44,654 bases of DNA from an uncultured Bacilli bacterium (GTDB lineage: Bacteria; Bacillota_I; Bacilli_A; RF39; UBA660), in NCBI GenBank assembly GCA_944331865.1, contig CALVIZ010000006.1, positions 1 through 44,654 of the forward strand. Direction: 5' to 3'. Position 1 is the first letter of the stretch. Every line of letters begins with the position of its first letter. The position numbers were made by a program, and so were the translations under genes. The notes under the pieces are model-generated. The model was not told the origin of the DNA, did no database searches, and saw only the letters and a program-made list of their open reading frames with translations. Shown here piece by piece: positions 34,993 through 44,587 of this stretch.

Positions 34993-35835
34993 TTATAAAT
35001 ATTCTTTTAATTTTTCACTTGCAGGATTTTTTAAAATTCTATTAAATATTCTTTCTCTTCTATGATTAACACCTTGATATGAAATATTTAAAATTGAAGC
35101 AACTTCTTGTAAACTATGTTGCTCTTGAAATAAAGGATTTGGATTATGTCTATTTTGAATACCAAATAACATTCTGATAATTAATTCATCAGTTTCATTT
35201 AAATGATTAGATAAAAATAAATCTACATCTTCTTGCATCATTTTAACAATTATTAGATCATCAATGTCTTCATCTTTATTTTCTTCAATTAACCTAGTAC
35301 ATTCAGCTTCTGGTATTATTTTTCTATTATTCAACGCCATTGCTACTTCCACTAATTCAATATTAACATTTAAAATCTTTGCTAATTCTTCATTAGTTGG
35401 TTCTCTACCATTAATAGACATAAATTTATAATAAGCAATATTTAATCTTCTTTTAAATTCTAACATATATTGAGGTATATAAAAATCACGGTTGAAATGC
35501 CTAATAAACATAATTATCTTTTTTTTAATATGATAAGTAGCATAAGTTGAAAATTTTATTCCCTTATTTAAACTAAAATTTTCAACTGCATCAATTAATC
35601 CTTCATAACCAGCTTGAGCAAGTTCACTAAATTCATACCCCTTAAAAAAACCTACAATATATGTTACTAAGCGATAATTATTTTCACATATTCTATTACG
35701 ATAATAAATATATTCATTATAACTTTTTTCATCTTTATCTATAAATGGTCTTAATGAAGCCAACTTCTCAAAATAAGCATTTTGTTCTTCACCTGTCAAT
35801 AATTCATTATTGCTTTCAATATTAATTTCTTCCAT
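34993..35835 (-). CDS. Sigma-70-family factor, 280 aa
   Basis: A normal-size sigma factor with regions 2, 3 and 4. Region 2 is at about 50-120 (CENNYRLVTYIVGFF, AGYEGLIDAVENFSLNKGIKFSTYATYHIKKKI), region 3 at about 128-180 (IPQYMLEFKRRL, NGREPTNEELAKIL) and region 4 at about 205-275 (LNETDELIIRMLFGI, HSLQEVASILNISYQGVNHRRERIF). A short insertion (NRHNPNPLFQEQ) interrupts region 4. The region 2.4 tryptophans of group 1 factors are absent. It lies between the two giant sigma genes, 10 and 18 bases from them, with GGGAG before its ATG. Which genes it reads is unknown. Confidence 0.9.
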   Translation of the reverse strand: MEEINIESNNELLTGEEQNAYFEKLASLRPFIDKDEKSYNEYIYYRNRICENNYRLVTYIVGFFKGYEFSELAQAGYEGLIDAVENFSLNKGIKFSTYATYHIKKKIIMFIRHFNRDFYIPQYMLEFKRRLNIAYYKFMSINGREPTNEELAKILNVNIELVEVAMALNNRKIIPEAECTRLIEENKDEDIDDLIIVKMMQEDVDLFLSNHLNETDELIIRMLFGIQNRHNPNPLFQEQHSLQEVASILNISYQGVNHRRERIFNRILKNPASEKLKEYL

Positions 35836-35853
35836 AACATACTCCCATATTTT

Positions 35854-38800
35854 TTATTTTAATAATTTTAAAATACTACTAGTTTCACCATCTAAATTTG
35901 GAAACTTTATATTAAACATTTCTTGGTATTTAGATACCAAAATATTAAATAAAGCAATGCCTTTTGAACATTTTTCACTTGCATCTTCTTCAGTAATATG
36001 AAAAATTTCACTTATTTCAGAAATGGAGTGTATAATTCCATCATATATACCCACTCTTAAAGAAGTAATTAGTTGATATTCTAAAGGTAACAATTTAATA
36101 AACTCTTTAAAAAATGGATGTTTAAAAGGTGTTTCAATAGGTTCATAAGTACCTTCAATAATATTTTCTGATTCATCACCTTTTTTATCACCATTATTTG
36201 TAGATACATCTTTTTCAGTCAAAGTATCTACATTATCAACGCCTAAAAATTCCAAATCATCTTCAACAATATTTGCCATTTTTGATTTCCGATAATTTTC
36301 TAATCTATTTTTTAACCCTACCATAAAATGATTATATAAATTTCTTTCAACATTTTTTAATTGTTTTAGTTTTAATTTTACTGGTTCATCTAAATTTTCA
36401 CCATAAATTTTTTGTAACACTTGATAAGTTTTGGTATTTTTATTATTAATTGTACTAATCAAATATGCAAATTCTTCATCAGTTGCCCCAATTATATCTT
36501 TTAAATATAATGGCTTTTTTTGATTTAAATATTTTTCTCTAACTATTTGTAAAATTTCTTCTAATGTTTTTAATTCTTCTTCTGGTAATTCTTCCTTTTT
36601 TACTGCCTTTAATAAATCATTACCAAAATAACGAATTAAAACATGCATTTTTTCATCGACAAATATTAAATGTGCTAAATTTGCTAATTCTTCTTCATCA
36701 CATTGTAAAAAATCTGTTAAAATAATAAACTTTTCTTGATTAATAATAATATTTCTGTATTCTTCTAATTTGTTTTTTAACAAACGGATTGATTGATAAT
36801 ATAAACATTGTTCTATTTTGCTTAAATGATTTATTTGCATCTTTCTTGGTTCATCTAAGTTATCCCCATAAAGTTTTTTTAACACTTGATAAGTTTTAGT
36901 ATTTTTTCTATTAATTGTCTTAATTAAATATGCAAATTCTTCAGCATTTGCACCAACTGCATTTTTAAAAAAATTTTCACCTAATGGTGTTTCATTAGAT
37001 AAATTTTCAAATTCTTCAACATATATAGAATCATTACTTGGTTCTTTAGATAAAATTTCAGATTTTTCAACTTGTGGAAAGTCGTTATTATTTTCTGAAA
37101 TAGCAGTAATCTTGTCTTTATAGGTTCTATTATAAAACCTATTTATTTTTCTTAATGCAATATTCTCAATTTCTCTTACTTTATCTCTAGTTATTAACAT
37201 TAAAGGTGCTATTTCTTCAATCGACTTTTTTACTGTAAATTTTTTGTCATTTGTATTTTGTGGAATACCAAAACGTAATCTTATCAAATATATTTCTTTT
37301 TTTGTTAAACAAATATTTAACATTTTATTTAACTGTTCTAAATTTAATTTTATTATTAGTTCTTCAAAATCTTTTTCAGTAAAATCTTTCATGTTCTCAT
37401 CAATCATCCTTTCTCCTGTATCTTTATCATCTACCTTGCCACTATTTTTCAATTCTGTAGTGCCTTCTTTAGTAGTATTTTCATTACTATTTTTTTGCAT
37501 ATTACGATATTCTTTTAATTTTTGTCGTAGCAGTTTCATTCCATTAAAATAATCTCTTTTATCAGCCTCATCTAAATCATATATTTTTATATGCATTTGT
37601 TCATTTAAATCTTGGTCAAAAATTTTTTGAAAAATTTGTCTGTATTTACTATTTAAAATAACATCAACCAAATATTTTCTTTCTTTTGAATTTATTGCTA
37701 AAACATTATTTAATATATCTGATAAATATCTTTCACTTTTTATAAAACTTAATATATTAGCAATTGCCTTATCAGCAATTTTAGATACATTATCATTAAC
37801 ATCATATAAACGCAATAAATCAAAACCATATTTTAATGCAATACATTCTTGCTGAGATTTTGTAACTAAATTAATTCTTTCAAGTATTAATTCTCGATAT
37901 TTTTCTTGTATTAATTGTATATTCTCATTATTTGGTAAATCTCTTTCTAAAGATTTATTAAAAGGATCATATTCATAAAAATCTTCTACTTTCTTAGTTC
38001 TTATTGAATGTCTTAATTTTTTTAATGCTTTTGCTTCAATTTGTCTTATTCTTTCTCTTGTCACTCCATATGTTTGACCAACTTCTTCAAGTGTATGGTA
38101 TTTACCATCAATTAATCCAAAACGCAATTTTAATATATTTTGTTCCCTTGGATTAAGATCCATCAATAAAGTATTAATAATTTCTTTTATCATTATTTTC
38201 TCAGTATATTCCTCCGGAGAAAGATTAGTTTCATCTGGTATAAAATCCCCTAAAAAGGAATCATTTTCATCTCCTATTGGAGTTTCTAAAGATGTTATAT
38301 TTTGACTATTTCTAATTAATTCTTTTATTTTATAAACGGGCATTTCCATTTCTATTGCTAGTTCTTCTAAACTTGGCCCTCTACCCAATTCTATAGTAAG
38401 CTGTTTTTTAACCACAATCAATTTATTAATTATTTCAAACAAATACACTGGCAATCTTATAGTTCTTCCTTTATCAGCAATTGCTCTAGTTATTGCTTGT
38501 CTAATCCACCAAGTTGCAAAAGTTGAAAATTTATAGCCTTTATTATAATCAAATTTTTCTACAGCTTTCATTAAGCCAATATTGCCTTCTTGTATTAAAT
38601 CAAGAAATGGCAAACCTTGATTTATATATCTTTTTGATATACTTACTACTAAACGAAGATTAGATTCTATAAACATTTTTTTTGCTTCTTCATCACCTTC
38701 AGCAACTCTTTTTGCTAGTTCTTGTTCTTCAGCAACAGATAATAGAGGATATTGTCTTATTTCTCTTAAATATACTGTAATACTATTACTCATATCTATA

Positions 38801-39267
38801 TCTTTTAAATCTATATCACTGATTTTATTTACTAAATCTTCTACATATAAGCCTTTAATAATAGCATACATAGTTAAAATATCTACTACGTTTTTATTAG
38901 AAGACATTTTATTTAAATCATCGCTATTTACATTTTCTTTTCCTTCAAATAATTTTGCAATGCAATAATCAAACTCCGGATATTTTTGTAAAATATTTTC
39001 TAAATATTCTATATTAATTGAAATATTATATTTTTTCAATTTACCAATACCATCTTTTAAACTTTTCAAAAAATTTTTAGAATTAATGATGGGATTAATA
39101 AACCAATCAATATCTAAATTATGCCACTTTAAAAGAATATCTTTTATTATTAATTTATGTATCCTTTCATAGATTCTTCCCAAATTTATTTTATCATTAT
39201 AATAATTATCATCAGTTTCAAAAAAATAAAATTCACTTTTTAATTCTTCTAACAATTTATTATTCAT
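35854..39267 (-). CDS. Giant RpoD-like sigma factor, 1137 aa, with repeated C-terminal modules
   Basis: A 1137-aa protein, about three times a normal RpoD. Residues 1-150 match the N-terminal domain of the 848-aa protein and replace region 1.1. The core is well kept: region 1.2 (about 160-190), region 2 (200-265, with [21 protein letters not shown]), region 3 (270-345) and region 4 (360-425, with [15 protein letters not shown] and [19 protein letters not shown]). The 700-residue tail has a ~70-75 residue module at about 517-590, 766-839, 850-916 and 923-994, and region-4-like domains at about 455-510 (weak), 638-712 and 1048-1115. AAAGGA precedes the ATG. First gene of the operon. It may be the cell's primary or a second RpoD-like factor; the window cannot decide. 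Confidence 0.88.
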   Translation of the reverse strand: MNNKLLEELKSEFYFFETDDNYYNDKINLGRIYERIHKLIIKDILLKWHNLDIDWFINPIINSKNFLKSLKDGIGKLKKYNISINIEYLENILQKYPEFDYCIAKLFEGKENVNSDDLNKMSSNKNVVDILTMYAIIKGLYVEDLVNKISDIDLKDIDMSNSITVYLREIRQYPLLSVAEEQELAKRVAEGDEEAKKMFIESNLRLVVSISKRYINQGLPFLDLIQEGNIGLMKAVEKFDYNKGYKFSTFATWWIRQAITRAIADKGRTIRLPVYLFEIINKLIVVKKQLTIELGRGPSLEELAIEMEMPVYKIKELIRNSQNITSLETPIGDENDSFLGDFIPDETNLSPEEYTEKIMIKEIINTLLMDLNPREQNILKLRFGLIDGKYHTLEEVGQTYGVTRERIRQIEAKALKKLRHSIRTKKVEDFYEYDPFNKSLERDLPNNENIQLIQEKYRELILERINLVTKSQQECIALKYGFDLLRLYDVNDNVSKIADKAIANILSFIKSERYLSDILNNVLAINSKERKYLVDVILNSKYRQIFQKIFDQDLNEQMHIKIYDLDEADKRDYFNGMKLLRQKLKEYRNMQKNSNENTTKEGTTELKNSGKVDDKDTGERMIDENMKDFTEKDFEELIIKLNLEQLNKMLNICLTKKEIYLIRLRFGIPQNTNDKKFTVKKSIEEIAPLMLITRDKVREIENIALRKINRFYNRTYKDKITAISENNNDFPQVEKSEILSKEPSNDSIYVEEFENLSNETPLGENFFKNAVGANAEEFAYLIKTINRKNTKTYQVLKKLYGDNLDEPRKMQINHLSKIEQCLYYQSIRLLKNKLEEYRNIIINQEKFIILTDFLQCDEEELANLAHLIFVDEKMHVLIRYFGNDLLKAVKKEELPEEELKTLEEILQIVREKYLNQKKPLYLKDIIGATDEEFAYLISTINNKNTKTYQVLQKIYGENLDEPVKLKLKQLKNVERNLYNHFMVGLKNRLENYRKSKMANIVEDDLEFLGVDNVDTLTEKDVSTNNGDKKGDESENIIEGTYEPIETPFKHPFFKEFIKLLPLEYQLITSLRVGIYDGIIHSISEISEIFHITEEDASEKCSKGIALFNILVSKYQEMFNIKFPNLDGETSSILKLLK

Positions 39268-39299
39268 GAAAATTGTCCTTTCTAAATGACTTAATACTT

Positions 39300-39328
39300 A
39301 TTTTAACATATTAATTACAATTTTTAAA
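39300..39328 (-). promoter_or_regulatory. Probable promoter of the sigma-polA-mutM operon
   Basis: TTTAAA (39323-39328), 17 bases and TAAAAT (39300-39305) with TGT before the -10, about 33 bases before the 1137-aa gene. It lies in the 82-base gap shared with divergent sigK. Confidence 0.55.
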
Positions 39329-39349
39329 TAAAATTTATTGAGGTATATT

Positions 39350-40042
39350 ATGTTTTTAAATTTATTAAATATTATTAAAGATTTATTATTTTTTACAGGA
39401 AGTTATTCAAATAATGTTTTCCCTGAACCATTAACTGAAGAAGAAGAAAATGAAGCTATCAACAAAATGCTTATGGGAGATAAAGAAGCTCGTAATAAAC
39501 TAATTGAACATAATTTAAGATTAGTAGCTCATATTGTTAAAAAATTTGATGCCAAAGATGATACAGATGATTTAATAAGTATTGGAACTATTGGTTTAAT
39601 AAAAGGAATAGATAGTTATAAAAATAATAAAAAAACTAAAATTACCACCTATGCTGCGAGATGTATTCAAAATGAAATATTAATGTATTATAGGAGTAAT
39701 AAAAATAGAAATAAAACTATTAGTTTAAATGATACAATCGGCTACGACAAAGAAGGAAATGAAATTAACTTAATCGATATAATTAAAGATAAACAAACAG
39801 ATTTATTTGATAAACTAGCTATTAAAAATAATGTAATATTATTAAATAAATATTTAAAATTATTAAATGCTAGAGAAAAAGAAATAATTATAAAAAGGTA
39901 TGGCTTATATAATCAAAAAGAAATGACTCAAAAAGAAATTGCTAAATACTTAAAAATATCTCGTAGTTATGTTTCAAGAATTGAAAAAAGAGCATTAACT
40001 AAAATGCTCACAGAATTCATAAAAAATAAAAATATAGATTAA
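39350..40042 (+). CDS. sigK: Pro-sigmaK, late mother-cell sporulation sigma factor
   Basis: A 230-aa sigma factor closely like Bacillus SigK: NVFPEPLTEEEE, LIEHNLRLVAHIVKKF, DLISIGTIGLIKGIDSY, TYAARCIQNEILM, and region 4 with KYLKISRSYVSRIEKRAL. The hydrophobic N-terminus (MFLNLLNIIKDLLFFTGSY) is the pro-sequence removed by SpoIVFB; the conserved cleavage point would be Ser18-Tyr19. The gene is whole, not split by a skin-type element. GAGG nine bases before the ATG at 39350 fixes the start. It is divergent from the sigma operon and has no obvious terminator. Confidence 0.95.
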   Translation: MFLNLLNIIKDLLFFTGSYSNNVFPEPLTEEEENEAINKMLMGDKEARNKLIEHNLRLVAHIVKKFDAKDDTDDLISIGTIGLIKGIDSYKNNKKTKITTYAARCIQNEILMYYRSNKNRNKTISLNDTIGYDKEGNEINLIDIIKDKQTDLFDKLAIKNNVILLNKYLKLLNAREKEIIIKRYGLYNQKEMTQKEIAKYLKISRSYVSRIEKRALTKMLTEFIKNKNID

Positions 40043-40115
40043 AAACTGATTAATAGCAAGTCATTATTATGAATTTTTATCTTTTAAATTCCTAACTCAT
40101 CTTAAAGTATCTAAT

Positions 40116-42464
40116 TTACCATTTTAAAGTAAGAGAACGGTAATCAACATACTCATCCAATTCGCGACAAGTTGCATTATTATATAACATATCATCTTCT
40201 AATTGATTTGGAATCAAACTATCATCTAATTCTAAAGTAGTATAATAATCTTCATCTTGACTTAGTGGTATAGTTTTTTCATCTAATTCACTACACATAG
40301 CATTGTTATATAGCATTTGTAAAAGTTCATCTTCATCTAATCCCACCGGCAACCCAAAATCATCTAATTCCATTGGAACTGATTTTTCATACTCCATTAA
40401 AGGAATTGAATAATAATATAGTATATTTGCAAGATCTTCTATTTTTATTAAATTTTTTATTTTAGGTAGTTTCTCATAGACCACTTCAGTTTTTGGTTCC
40501 ATATTTATTATAACTTCAATAACATATTTTACTAATTTTTCATATTCTTCTTTTACTTTTGGAAATCTACATTCATTATCATATCCACCTAAAACAATTT
40601 CTTTAATCATGTCTTCTGTTGGAGTTATTCCACAATTTTTAAAAGCTAAAACTGCACAATCTATTTTCCCACTAAAATTAATTGACTCTTTACGCCGAAA
40701 TTTATATTGAGAACTATAATCATATCGATGATAATAAACTTCATTTTTAGGACAATCCAAAAAATAATTTCGATAATAATCAGGATCAACATTTACTAAT
40801 AATTCCATTTTTGCTTTAGGCCAAAAGTTTAATTGTTGAGGTAAAATAATTGTGTCTGGTAAAGCTAAATAACATTTTATACAAATTTCTTTTACTTTTA
40901 CAGCAGTATCATCATCTTCACATATAAAATTAATTTGTTCTGCTTTGGTATAATGATAATTATTAATTTGAAATCCATATTCAACTAATTTAATTATTTC
41001 CGAATAATCTAGTGACTTAGGTATAGTAATTATTAATTTATTAAACTGATATTCATCACTTATCCAAAACTTTTTATTCTTAGTTTTATCACTATTAAAC
41101 TTTTTCATTTTTTTAAAATCTATAGTTTTTGTTCCGGGCTTAACCATTAAAAGAGCAATTTTTTCATGAATACCATGTCCATTTACTCCTTTAATACATC
41201 TACCAAGTTTTAACCAATAAGGACTTTGCATTATAGCATTCCAAGCTACACCATATTTTGAAAAATTAACTATTGCTTTATCAGGATCTTTAATCAATTC
41301 TTTATAAAATTCTATTTTTTCAATCAAAGTTTTAATTTGTATTATATATTTTTCAAATCTAATTAATTCATCATAATCAGCATCACTACAAATAGGGTTA
41401 TCCTCCAAATAATCATTTTCCAAAACACTTTGAGCAAAATATTCTTCAAAACCCATATTTAAACCCCTTTCGGGACCTTTATATATTGAATAAGATGCAT
41501 TATATTCTCTATCATATTCCTTTCTTATTTTATTTATTTCAGAAATTATGCTATCATACTCTTCTTCACTTAAATCATACTCTAATCTTGCTTCTAAATA
41601 TTCCTCAATCTCTTTTTTTATTTTCTTTTTTTCTGTATCTTCATACCATGCAAGTTCCCCAACTCTTTCATATGCTTCATCAAAAGGATCATAAAATTCA
41701 TCTAAAAATTCAAACTTATTTGTATTACCAGATAAATACATATCAAAATATTTCTTTTTCGTTGCATTTAAATGAATAGTATAGTTTTCAACTTTTTTCG
41801 TCCACAAATCTATTAATGCTTTATTTACAGCATTGAAATAATCTTCAATTCTATCATAATTAGAAATATCAATCCCACATATACTTCTCCTTTTTATTAA
41901 AACAAATTCTTTTTTTGCATCTTCCTTTTTAGCTCTATATTGTTGTTTTTCTAAATCTCTTTCAATATAAGAAATTTCTTTTTCTATTTGTTCCAATATT
42001 TTTAAAAGAAATTGATAATTAGTTGTATTAACTATATTTGGTATTATTTGAGCAACTTCTTTATTTATTGCTAATGTAGATAAAGATGAAGAAAATTTAA
42101 TTGAAACATCACTAACTGGAACATATTTTTTTAATAATTCTTCTATTATTTTAGCTAAATCACTAGTAAATATAAATAATTTTTTATTATTTATTAAAAT
42201 ATATGGTACTTTTAAAACATAAACTTCATTAGTAGCTTTATTATAACTAAATTCTAAAGTACCATGATAATTTAAATTCTTAATAAATATTGAATTACTT
42301 TGCATTTTTTGTACTAAATCAAAACATTTAAAGGCAACTTCATTATAAAATTCTTTATCATAAGTCTTATATTCACAAGTAAAATTATATCCATTTTCTA
42401 AGTTTTTCTCTAATTCTTTTAAATACATGTGAATTAATGAATACTCTGGCATTTCTAAATACAT
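40116..42464 (-). CDS. Large soluble protein of unknown function with acidic repeat tail
   Basis: A 782-aa protein. The ATG at 42464 follows AGGGTGG; the hydrophobic frame upstream of it is not translated, so there is no membrane anchor. The N-terminal ~170 residues are alpha/beta, a charged helical region likely to form coiled coils follows (about 150-400, with the SYIERDLEKQQYRAKKEDAKK stretch), then an alpha/beta part with many aromatic residues. The last 90 residues are very acidic and repeat the pattern LYNNA-x-C-x-ELDE twice. No catalytic motif or family is recognised. It sits between sigK and khpA-rpsP, behind the khpA terminator. Confidence 0.75.
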   Translation of the reverse strand: MYLEMPEYSLIHMYLKELEKNLENGYNFTCEYKTYDKEFYNEVAFKCFDLVQKMQSNSIFIKNLNYHGTLEFSYNKATNEVYVLKVPYILINNKKLFIFTSDLAKIIEELLKKYVPVSDVSIKFSSSLSTLAINKEVAQIIPNIVNTTNYQFLLKILEQIEKEISYIERDLEKQQYRAKKEDAKKEFVLIKRRSICGIDISNYDRIEDYFNAVNKALIDLWTKKVENYTIHLNATKKKYFDMYLSGNTNKFEFLDEFYDPFDEAYERVGELAWYEDTEKKKIKKEIEEYLEARLEYDLSEEEYDSIISEINKIRKEYDREYNASYSIYKGPERGLNMGFEEYFAQSVLENDYLEDNPICSDADYDELIRFEKYIIQIKTLIEKIEFYKELIKDPDKAIVNFSKYGVAWNAIMQSPYWLKLGRCIKGVNGHGIHEKIALLMVKPGTKTIDFKKMKKFNSDKTKNKKFWISDEYQFNKLIITIPKSLDYSEIIKLVEYGFQINNYHYTKAEQINFICEDDDTAVKVKEICIKCYLALPDTIILPQQLNFWPKAKMELLVNVDPDYYRNYFLDCPKNEVYYHRYDYSSQYKFRRKESINFSGKIDCAVLAFKNCGITPTEDMIKEIVLGGYDNECRFPKVKEEYEKLVKYVIEVIINMEPKTEVVYEKLPKIKNLIKIEDLANILYYYSIPLMEYEKSVPMELDDFGLPVGLDEDELLQMLYNNAMCSELDEKTIPLSQDEDYYTTLELDDSLIPNQLEDDMLYNNATCRELDEYVDYRSLTLKW

Positions 42465-42529
42465 AGTTAACCACCCTAAAAATATTATACATATTATTAA
42501 AAAAAAGTAAATATTTATTAACAAAATTT

Positions 42530-42552
42530 AAAAAAGCCGATATAAATCGACT
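42530..42552 (-). terminator. Terminator of rpsP-khpA
   Basis: AGTCGAT pairs with ATCGGCT (7 bp, one G-U) around a 4-base loop, followed by six T on the minus strand, one base after the khpA stop. Confidence 0.8.
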
Positions 42553-42553
42553 A

Positions 42554-42799
42554 TTAATAAGAATCAATATTTATTCTTACTTTACTTAAACCATTAACAT
42601 AAGCATAAGCTTGAATTAAAGTTCTTATAGCTGATGCATTTTTACCATTTTTACCAATTATTAATTTCATATCAGAATCTGGTACAATAATTTCTATTAT
42701 TTTAACATCTTCATCAGCATCAAAACTTTCAACTTTAACTAATTCAGGATTACTAACTAAAGATTTTACTAAAAAATCTGTATATTCTATTATATTCAT
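42554..42799 (-). CDS. khpA: KH-domain RNA-binding protein KhpA
   Basis: An 81-aa single type II KH domain with the GKNGKNASAIRTLI loop (GxxG-type motif IIGKNGKN near residues 46-53). KhpA, usually with KhpB, binds many RNAs and affects cell elongation and division in Firmicutes. It follows rpsP by two bases, the normal order in Bacillus, where rimM and trmD come next; here the operon ends at a terminator instead. Confidence 0.93.
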   Translation of the reverse strand: MNIIEYTDFLVKSLVSNPELVKVESFDADEDVKIIEIIVPDSDMKLIIGKNGKNASAIRTLIQAYAYVNGLSKVRINIDSY

Positions 42800-42801
42800 A
42801 A

Positions 42802-43080
42802 TTAATTACCCTTACTTGTTTTAGAATTTTTAAATTCCTTCATAATGCCTTCTTTTCTTAAAATAGAAGCAACAGTATCAGTAGGTTGAGCACCATTATT
42901 TAACCATTTTAAAACAAGTTCCTTATCAATTTTTATTTCTGCTGGTTGAGCAACTGGATTATATGTTCCAACTGTTTCAATAAAACGACCATCTCTTGGA
43001 CTACGAGAATCAGCAGCTACAATACGATAAAATGGTTTTTGTTTAGCACCCATTCTTTTTAATCTTAATTTTACAGCCAT
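42802..43080 (-). CDS. rpsP: 30S ribosomal protein S16
   Basis: A 92-aa S16 starting [26 protein letters not shown] (split across residues 1-26), then [19 protein letters not shown] and the [13 protein letters not shown] region. AAAGGAGGG precedes the ATG. First gene of rpsP-khpA from a good promoter. Confidence 0.97.
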   Translation of the reverse strand: MAVKLRLKRMGAKQKPFYRIVAADSRSPRDGRFIETVGTYNPVAQPAEIKIDKELVLKWLNNGAQPTDTVASILRKEGIMKEFKNSKTSKGN

Positions 43081-43107
43081 AATTTCCCTCCTTTAATAAC
43101 TATTTAT

Positions 43108-43136
43108 ACTTTACCACAATTAAATATATGTGTCAA
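43108..43136 (-). promoter_or_regulatory. Promoter of rpsP-khpA
   Basis: TTGACA (43131-43136), 17 bases and TAAAGT (43108-43113) with TGG before the -10. Confidence 0.8.
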
Positions 43137-43151
43137 CATATTTTTATTGAC

Positions 43152-44516
43152 TTAGTTTATTCTAATTGGGTCACTACTTGTTCCAGATCCACTTAAATAA
43201 GTTGTGGAAGATATTAGATAAAAACAAGGTCGAAGTATCATAAGCACTGAAACGCCTCCACTATAACAACTTCTGCGAATCCAAAAACTATGATTTGAAA
43301 TGTCAGAATTACGAGTAATTGTCCATTCATTAGAATTTAAATTTAACCAATTTTCCAAATAACCACCATCACTATAAATGTATAACGCTGTTTTCCAGTA
43401 ACTATTGCTTGCTGCAAATCCATAGTCACTTACATACATTAGTCCTATTTTCATATTATCTGTTGTACTACTTGAACTACTTCCTACTTCTACATCATAA
43501 AATTGTTTGGCGGTATACGTAGAAGAAGAAACCATACCTCCAACTTTCCATGTATGTGTTGCTATTTTGTTTTGCCATGTACTACTTATTGAATTTAGGT
43601 ATGTTGTGTTTAATGTTGTTCTTATGCTTGGTTTTGTACTACTATTCCATGTATTACTTCCACTTGTAGCCCATGCATAGTTTCCATAACTTGTTGATTT
43701 TATTAATTTTACTTCATCATCAAATACTCCTATTATCCGATATAGGTTATTACTTGGACATGTTGCTGCATCACTTCCAAAACATACATAATTATTTGGG
43801 TTAGCTCCAGCATAGCGATAGCTATTATCTCCTGCACTATTTGCTAAGCTACTTGTGTGATAATATAGTCCATTTGTTCCTTGTGAAGTATATAATCCTT
43901 TTATATAATCTGCAAGTAATACTGTATTTTCAGTTTGTGCACTTGTTGTATTTATACTTGAATCTACTCCATTAGTATCTTTTACATATACTTTTATTGT
44001 GTAAGTTGTTCCTGAACTTAATCCTGTAAATGTTTTGGTATTACTTGTACTACTTGTGTATGCACCATTATTTATTGAATAATAATATGTTGCTACACTA
44101 TTTGTTCCTCCACTGGCACTTACACTTATACTTATTGAACTTGTTGTAGTATCTGTTACTGTTATATTATTTATTATTGGATTAATATATTTATCAAAAT
44201 AAACATAACATTTATCTGTTTTATTTGTTTTTAAAGTTATAGTTTTTAATTCATCATTCCAAATTAATTTGCCACCATTTTCACAGTTACTTAAAACATC
44301 ATTAAATATATAGCCTGTCTTCGGCCAAGTACTTGTTGAAGATTTTTGATAAGACCCATCATCTTGTTCTAACATTAATGTTAAAAAGCCATTTTTATTT
44401 ACTTTTGATTTTGTATCTTCTACTACTTCTTTTTCTTTTGGTATTAATAAATATACTCCTACTACTATTACTAATAATGTACTAAATATTATTAAATTTC
44501 TTTTTTTATTTTTCAT
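43152..44516 (-). CDS. Anchored surface protein, paralogue of the first gene, with one Fn3 domain
   Basis: A 454-aa protein. One N-terminal helix (about 7-25) is followed by a short Cys-containing region (SNCENGGKLIWND, TDKCYVYFDK), one Fn3-like domain (about 112-195) almost identical to the second Fn3 of the protein at 104-2041, and the same ~250-residue C-terminal domain ending DPIRIN. Where the first protein has its GC-rich variable stretch, this one has an unrelated sequence (NSDISNHSFWIRRSCYSGG, then VSVLM) with AT-rich codons and no hairpin after the stop. AAAGGATTAAT precedes the ATG. Surface binding or adhesion is the likely role, by inference. Confidence 0.8.
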   Translation of the reverse strand: MKNKKRNLIIFSTLLVIVVGVYLLIPKEKEVVEDTKSKVNKNGFLTLMLEQDDGSYQKSSTSTWPKTGYIFNDVLSNCENGGKLIWNDELKTITLKTNKTDKCYVYFDKYINPIINNITVTDTTTSSISISVSASGGTNSVATYYYSINNGAYTSSTSNTKTFTGLSSGTTYTIKVYVKDTNGVDSSINTTSAQTENTVLLADYIKGLYTSQGTNGLYYHTSSLANSAGDNSYRYAGANPNNYVCFGSDAATCPSNNLYRIIGVFDDEVKLIKSTSYGNYAWATSGSNTWNSSTKPSIRTTLNTTYLNSISSTWQNKIATHTWKVGGMVSSSTYTAKQFYDVEVGSSSSSTTDNMKIGLMYVSDYGFAASNSYWKTALYIYSDGGYLENWLNLNSNEWTITRNSDISNHSFWIRRSCYSGGVSVLMILRPCFYLISSTTYLSGSGTSSDPIRIN

Positions 44517-44587
44517 ATTAATCCTTTCTACTATATATTAACAAAATAACTTTAAATTTGTTGTCGATTATAGTATTATACATTAAA

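Noticed and set aside
35854-39267. The 1137-aa sigma gene as a fusion by lost stop or assembly error
   Set aside because: The same N-terminal domain, module and tail order recur in the separate 848-aa gene, and the frame is open without breaks.
42385-42567. Minus-strand 60-codon frame overlapping the start of the 782-aa gene
   Set aside because: It runs through the khpA terminator and overlaps the better supported gene in another frame.
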